From Hippopus hippopus (lineage: Eukaryota; Mollusca; Bivalvia; Cardiida; Cardiidae), in contig OX328105.1 in the NCBI GenBank assembly GCA_946811185.2, positions 42,842,845 to 42,906,844 of the forward strand: a DNA stretch of 64,000 nucleotides, given 5' to 3'. The notes beneath the pieces were generated by a model, which made no database searches, was not told where the DNA came from, and saw only the letters and a program-made list of their open reading frames with translations. Positions 63,629 through 64,000 of the stretch are shown piece after piece. Position 1 is the stretch's first letter, and each line of letters opens with the position of its first letter. Position numbers and translations under genes: made by a program.

Positions 63629-63828
63629 CCAGGATCCGTATTCACAGACCATTTTTAAGAACATTCTTAGGGTTATTCTCCAGACTTTTTTATTTAAATG
63701 TAACAAAACTTCTGATGGGCTAAACCATTTGGTTTAGCCAATCAAAAGTCGTGTTACTTTCAAATTTAGAAAATCTCAGAGAAAAAAAAAATTAGAATGT
63801 TCTTAATAGTTGGTGAATATGACCCTGG
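63629..63828. mobile_element. MITE with CCAGGATCCGTATTCAC ends
   Basis: CCAGGATCCGTATTCACAGA start and GGTGAATATGACCCTGG end, inner CCATTTGGTTTAGCCAATCA; second copy of the family at 54734-54925. It ends 52 bp from TBC1D5 exon a. Confidence 0.78.
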
Positions 63829-63880
63829 AATATTTTTCACAATCAGCAACATAAAGAAGATTCAAAATTTGTGATCTAAC

Positions 63881-63950
63881 CTTTGCTGGATAGACTTCCT
63901 TCGACACATACCATGGCTCCATAGTCTCCATTACTTGAGAAAACATAGAA
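63881..63950 (-). CDS. TBC1D5: TBC1D5 exon a: TBC domain, SMFSQVMETMEPWY segment
   Basis: A minus-strand exon of 70 nt preceded by TTTACAG and followed by GTTAGAT. It starts with the last base of a codon, reads SMFSQVMETMEPWYVSKEV and ends on a complete codon (phase 0). The segment matches the middle of the TBC domain of TBC1D5, a Rab7 GTPase-activating protein that binds the retromer subunit VPS29 and acts in endosome recycling and autophagy. The catalytic arginine and glutamine fingers lie upstream, beyond the right edge of the window. Confidence 0.85.
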
Positions 63951-64000
63951 CTGTAAATATAGAAGAGTCAGGCCTAATTTTGGATTTTCATGTGTCTAAG

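Overview
This is eukaryotic nuclear DNA from an animal, most likely a bivalve mollusc. The base composition is AT-rich, the introns are long, and the dispersed repeats end in motifs such as TTGAGCACTTTGTGCTCA and CCTTCGGCCAGTGGAGC, which I associate with bivalve genomes. The organism call is an inference from gene content and repeat style; no species can be named. Most reading frames in the window are repeat-derived and non-coding.

Genes. (1) At 6482-6586 there is an isolated piece of adenylate kinase 2: start codon, N-terminus and P-loop, then a stop where the exon-1 splice donor should be. It looks like a stranded or broken first exon. (2) At 26323-27309 there is an intact 328-residue PAQR-family membrane progestin receptor whose coding region is one exon, preceded by a 3' splice site at 26255. 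(3) From 63950 down to 44097 on the minus strand lie ten exons forming the 3' two-thirds of TBC1D5, the Rab7 GTPase-activating protein of retromer and autophagy. They run from the middle of the TBC domain to the stop codon, every exon phase fits, and 553 codons plus the last base of one more are present. The 5' exons lie beyond the right edge. A possible first exon at 45666 is weak.

Repeats. The dominant feature is a non-autonomous element, called TTAA-MITE-1 here, with about 88 copies or fragments by hand count, roughly a quarter of the window. Intact copies are 229 bp including a TTAA at each end. The ends read TTAACYCTTTACCAMAC, and the middle is a near-perfect palindrome of about 33 bp per arm around ATGCTGGTWACCAGCAT. 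In this annotation the + orientation has the long arm first (Y=T end, ACGACAAAATTTTAGACTTG) and the - orientation has the short arm first (C end, ACAATCCCGACTTTTAACGA). One copy sits inside another with an exact TTAA duplication, so the family behaves like piggyBac-type elements. Neighbouring copies often share one TTAA.

Other mobile DNA includes a second TTAA-bounded family with the core GATCAGACTGCA, tRNA-derived SINEs (two with clear target duplications inside MITEs), and a 105-bp hairpin with a 9-bp duplication. There is also a 621-bp inverted-repeat element made of ACGTGCGCACGT units, a 750-bp foldback of GGGCTTGTTCGTCC units, an 893-bp inverted repeat, and a 1159-bp hAT-like element with an 8-bp duplication. 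Dispersed elements carry internal tandem arrays of about 145, 158 and 166 bp.

Layout: 1-7.7 kb foldback elements and the AK2 fragment; 7.7-26 kb MITE and SINE field; 26.3-27.3 kb PAQR gene; 27.3-44 kb MITE field with few non-repeat stretches; 44.1-64 kb TBC1D5, with introns filled by MITEs, tandem-array elements and the hAT-like element. The two genes show no sign of joint function. What links them is that MITE copies lie just behind both stop codons and within 12-16 bp of several TBC1D5 splice sites.
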